NCBI GenBank assembly: GCA_947561715.1
Contig: OX387200.1
Coordinates: 12,278,501 to 12,342,500, forward strand
Source of the DNA: Ascidia mentula
Taxonomy: Eukaryota; Chordata; Ascidiacea; Phlebobranchia; Ascidiidae
Direction: 5' to 3'
DNA: 64,000 nt
The notes below the pieces were generated by a model, which worked only from the letters and a program-made list of their open reading frames with translations, ran no database searches and was not told the origin of the DNA. The position numbers and the translations under genes are program-made. Every line of letters begins with the position of its first letter. Within the stretch, counting starts at the first letter, position 1. Positions 61,079-64,000 of the stretch are shown one piece after another.

Positions 61079-64000
61079 TCATATACTGCAAAATGGACAA
61101 GTGCTGAAATCGCATAGTTACATACGTTGTGCAACCGCAAAAGCAATACTGGAATATCAGCGTTGTCCACTGTATAATAAAGCTTGTACTGCAAAAAAAT
61201 ATTTTTCATCGAAAAGTCATATACTGCAAAATGGACAAGTGCTGAAATCGCATAGTTACATACGTTGTGCAACCGCAAAAGCAATACTGGAATATCAGCG
61301 TTTTCCCCTGTATAATAAAGCTTGTACTGCAAAAAAATATTTTTCATCGAAAAGTCATATACTGCAAAATGGACAAGTGCTGAAATCGCACAGTTGCATA
61401 CGTTGTGCAACCGCAAAAGCAATACTGGAGTATCAGCGTTTTCCACTGTATAATAAAGCTTGTACTGAAAAAAAATATTTTTTATCGAAAAGTCATATAC
61501 TGCAAAATGGACAAGTGCTGAAATCGCATAGTTACATACGTTGTGCAACCGCAAAAGCAATACTGGAATATCAGCGTTGTCCACTGTATAATAAAGCTTG
61601 TACTGCAAAAAAATATTTTTCATCGAAAAGTCATATACTGCAAAATGGACAAGTGCTGAAATCGCATAGTTAAATACGTTGTGCAACCGCAAAAGCAATA
61701 CTGGAGTATCAGCGTTTTCCACTGTATAATAAAGCTTGTACTGCAAAAAAATATTTTTCATCGAAAAGTCATATACTGCAAAATGGACAAGTGCTGAAAT
61801 CGCATAGTTACATACGTTGTGCAACCGCAAAAGCAATACTGGAATATCAGCGTTGTCCACTGTATAACAAAGCTTGTTCTGAAAAAAATTATTTTTTGTC
61901 GAAAAGTCACATACTGCAAAATGGACAAGTGCTGAAATCTCATAGTTACATACGTTGTGCAACCGCAAAAGCAATACTGGAGTATCAGCGTTTTCCACTG
62001 TATAATAAAGCTTGCACTGCAAAAAAATATTTTTCATCGAAAAGTCATATACTGCAAAATGGACAAGTGCTGAAATCGCATAGTTACATACGTTGTGCAA
62101 CCGCAAAAGCAATACTGGAGTATCAGCGTTTTCCACTGTATAATAAAGCTTGTACTGAAAAAAAATATGTTTTATCGAAAAGTCATATACTGCAAAATGG
62201 ACAAGTGCTGAAAATAAAGCTTGTACTGCAAAAAAATATTTTTCATCGAAAAGTCATATACTGCAAAATGGACAAGTGCTGAAATCGCATAGTTACATAC
62301 GTTGTGCAACCGCAAAAGCAATACTGGAATATCAGCGTTGTCCACTGTATAATAAAGCTTGTACTGCAAAAAAATATTTTTCATCGAAAAGTCATACACT
62401 GCAAAATGGACAAGTGCTGAAATCGCATAGTTACATACGTTGTGCAACCGCAAAAGCAATACTGGAGTACCAGCGTTTTCCACTGTATATTAAAGCTTGT
62501 AATGAAAAAAATTATTTTTTATCGAAAAGTCATATACTGCAAAATGGACAAGTGCTGAAATCTCATAGTTACATACGTTGTGCAACCGCAAAAGCAATAC
62601 TGGAGTATCAGCGTTTTCCACTGTATAATAAAGCTTGTACTGCAAAAAAATATTTTTTATCGAAAAGTCATATACTGCAAAATGGACAAGTGCTGAAATC
62701 GCACAGTTGCATACGTTGTGCAACCGCAAAAGCAATACTGGAGTATCAGCGTTTTCCACGGTATAATAAAGCTTGTACTGAAAAAAAATATTTTTTATCG
62801 AAAAGTCATATACTGCAAAATGGACAAGTGCTGAAATCGCATAGTTACATACGTTGTGCAACCGCAAAAGCAATACTGGAGTATCAGCGTTTTCCCTTGT
62901 ATAATAAAGCTTGTACTGCAAAAAAATATTTTTTATCGAAAAGTCATATACTGCAAAATGGAAAAGTGCTGAAATCGCACAGTTGCATAAGTTGTGCAAC
63001 CGCAAAAGCAATACTGGAATACCAGCGTTTTCCACTGTATAACAAAGCTTGTACAGAAAAAAAATTATTTTTTATCGAAAAGTCATATACTGCAAAATGG
63101 ACAAGTGCTGAAATCGCATAGTTGCATACGTTGTGCAACCGCAAAAGCAATACTGGAATATCAGCGTTGTCCATTGTATAATAAAGCTTGTACTGCAAAA
63201 AAATATTTTTCATCGAAAAGTCATATACTGCAAAATGGACAAGTACTGAAATCGCATAGTTACATACGTTGTGCAACCGCAAAAGCAATACTGGAATATC
63301 AGCGTTTTCCACTGTATAATAAAGCTTGTACTGCAAAAAAATATTTTTCATCGAAAAGTCATATACTGCAAAACGGACAAGTACTGAAATCTCATAGTTT
63401 CATACGTTGTGCAACCGCAAAAGCAATACTGGAGTATCAGCGTTTTCCACTGTATAATAAAGCTTGTACTGCAAAAAAATATTTTTCATCGAAAAGTCAT
63501 ATACTGCAAAATGGACAAGTGCTGAAATCGCATAGTTGCATACGTTGTGCAACCGCAAAAGCAATACTGGAATATCAGCGTTGTCCACTGTATAATAAAG
63601 CTTGTACTGCAAAAAAATATTTTTCATCGAAAAGTCATATACTGCAAAATGGACAAGTACTGAAATCGCATAGTTACGTACGTTGTGCAACCGCAAAAGC
63701 AATACTGGAATATCAGCGTTTTCCACTGTATAATAAAGCTTGTACTGCAAAAAATTATTTTTTATCGAAAAGTCATATACTGCAAAATGGACAAGTGCTG
63801 AAATCGCCCAGTTACATACGTTGTGCAACCGCAAAAGCAATACTGGAGTACCAGCGTTTTCCACTGTATAATAAAGCTTGTACTGCAAAAAAATATTTTT
63901 TTTATCGAAAAGTCATATACTGCAAAATAGACAAGTGCTGAAATCGCACAGTTGCATACGTTGAGCAACCGCAAAAGCAATACTGGAATACCAGCGTTTT
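61079..64000 (+). repeat. right-family HOR, copy 4 (runs off the window)
   Basis: Same order as copy 3, except that one monomer (the gttgtcc type that should precede 'cgttttcccttg') is missing near 62870. It keeps 'gttaaatac' (61671), the 71-bp remnant and 'cataagttgtgc'. A mixed A/T segment (tgcaaaaaattattttttatcg, near 63738) is private to this copy. The window ends within the array. Confidence 0.85.
62176..62246 (+). repeat. 71-bp truncated monomer, HOR marker 4
   Basis: Same junction, 4,077 bp after marker 3. That is 29 monomers plus the 71-bp remnant, plus 4 bp from longer monomers at about 59113, 59955 and 60083. Confidence 0.93.

Larger units (their letters stand above)
43190..64000 (+). 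repeat. 138-bp satellite array, right HOR family
   Basis: About 150 monomers of the same satellite with a different subtype composition. Monomers with 'gaatatcagcgttgtcc', 'ccacggtataat' and tgcaaaaaaatattttttatcg are common. Two markers travel together in each copy: a 'gttaaatac' monomer and, about 540 bp later, a 71-bp truncated monomer. Four copies of this pair are present. The array runs off the end of the window, and the last kilobases (59.2-64.0 kb) again contain TGA-marker and 140-bp monomers typical of the middle family. There is no gene in this stretch. Confidence 0.96.

Noticed and set aside
1..64000. CRISPR array, because of the regular repeats
   Set aside because: There are no unique spacers between short repeats. 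The entire 138-bp period is repeated, so it is a tandem satellite.

Overview
The window is almost entirely satellite DNA, and no conventional gene is visible. A head-to-tail tandem array of a 138-bp, AT-rich monomer fills 1-12225 and 16986-64000, roughly 430 monomers all in the same orientation. It is interrupted once, by a 4,760-bp foldback-type transposable element at 12226-16985. The sequence is eukaryotic and looks like a centromeric, pericentromeric or other heterochromatic block. A non-autonomous inverted-repeat DNA transposon inside a satellite with higher-order repeats (HORs) fits an animal or plant genome, most plausibly an invertebrate, but the species cannot be named from sequence alone.

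Satellite. Each monomer carries a nearly invariant block around 'catacgttgtgcaaccgc', a HindIII site (AAGCTT), and an A-tract/T-tract segment that comes in a few discrete versions. Monomer lengths fall into classes: 138 bp (most), 137 bp, 140 bp and a rare truncated 71 bp. Subtypes occur in fixed order, giving long HORs with markers such as a TGTG-to-TGAG monomer, a 'gttaaatac' monomer and the 71-bp remnant. Blocks at several scales have been copied: a 5.1-kb block shared at 3975/17850, a 1,380-bp tandem pair cut by the transposon, a near-perfect 3,866-bp tandem duplication at 30600-38340, a 1,104-bp tandem duplication at 40912-43119, and a 4,623-bp tandem duplication at 43846-53091 with longer and shorter relatives up to 64000. 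A hybrid monomer near 43172 marks the switch between two HOR families.

Transposon. The element has 185-bp outer terminal inverted repeats starting ACTATTG and ending CAATAGT. It is flanked by the perfect 8-bp target duplication GCAAAACG, which lies inside a satellite monomer. Just inside the outer repeats are arrays of about 181-bp units in opposite orientations, about 12 units on the left and 5 on the right. Between them is about 1.24 kb of AT-rich DNA with no recognisable transposase, so the copy looks non-autonomous.

Because 138 = 3 x 46, a 46-residue 'peptide repeat' stays open over long distances on both strands (up to 1,781 codons). I regard these frames as arithmetic by-products of the monomer length, not genes. 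The biology here is structural: unequal exchange or conversion in a satellite, plus a datable transposon insertion.
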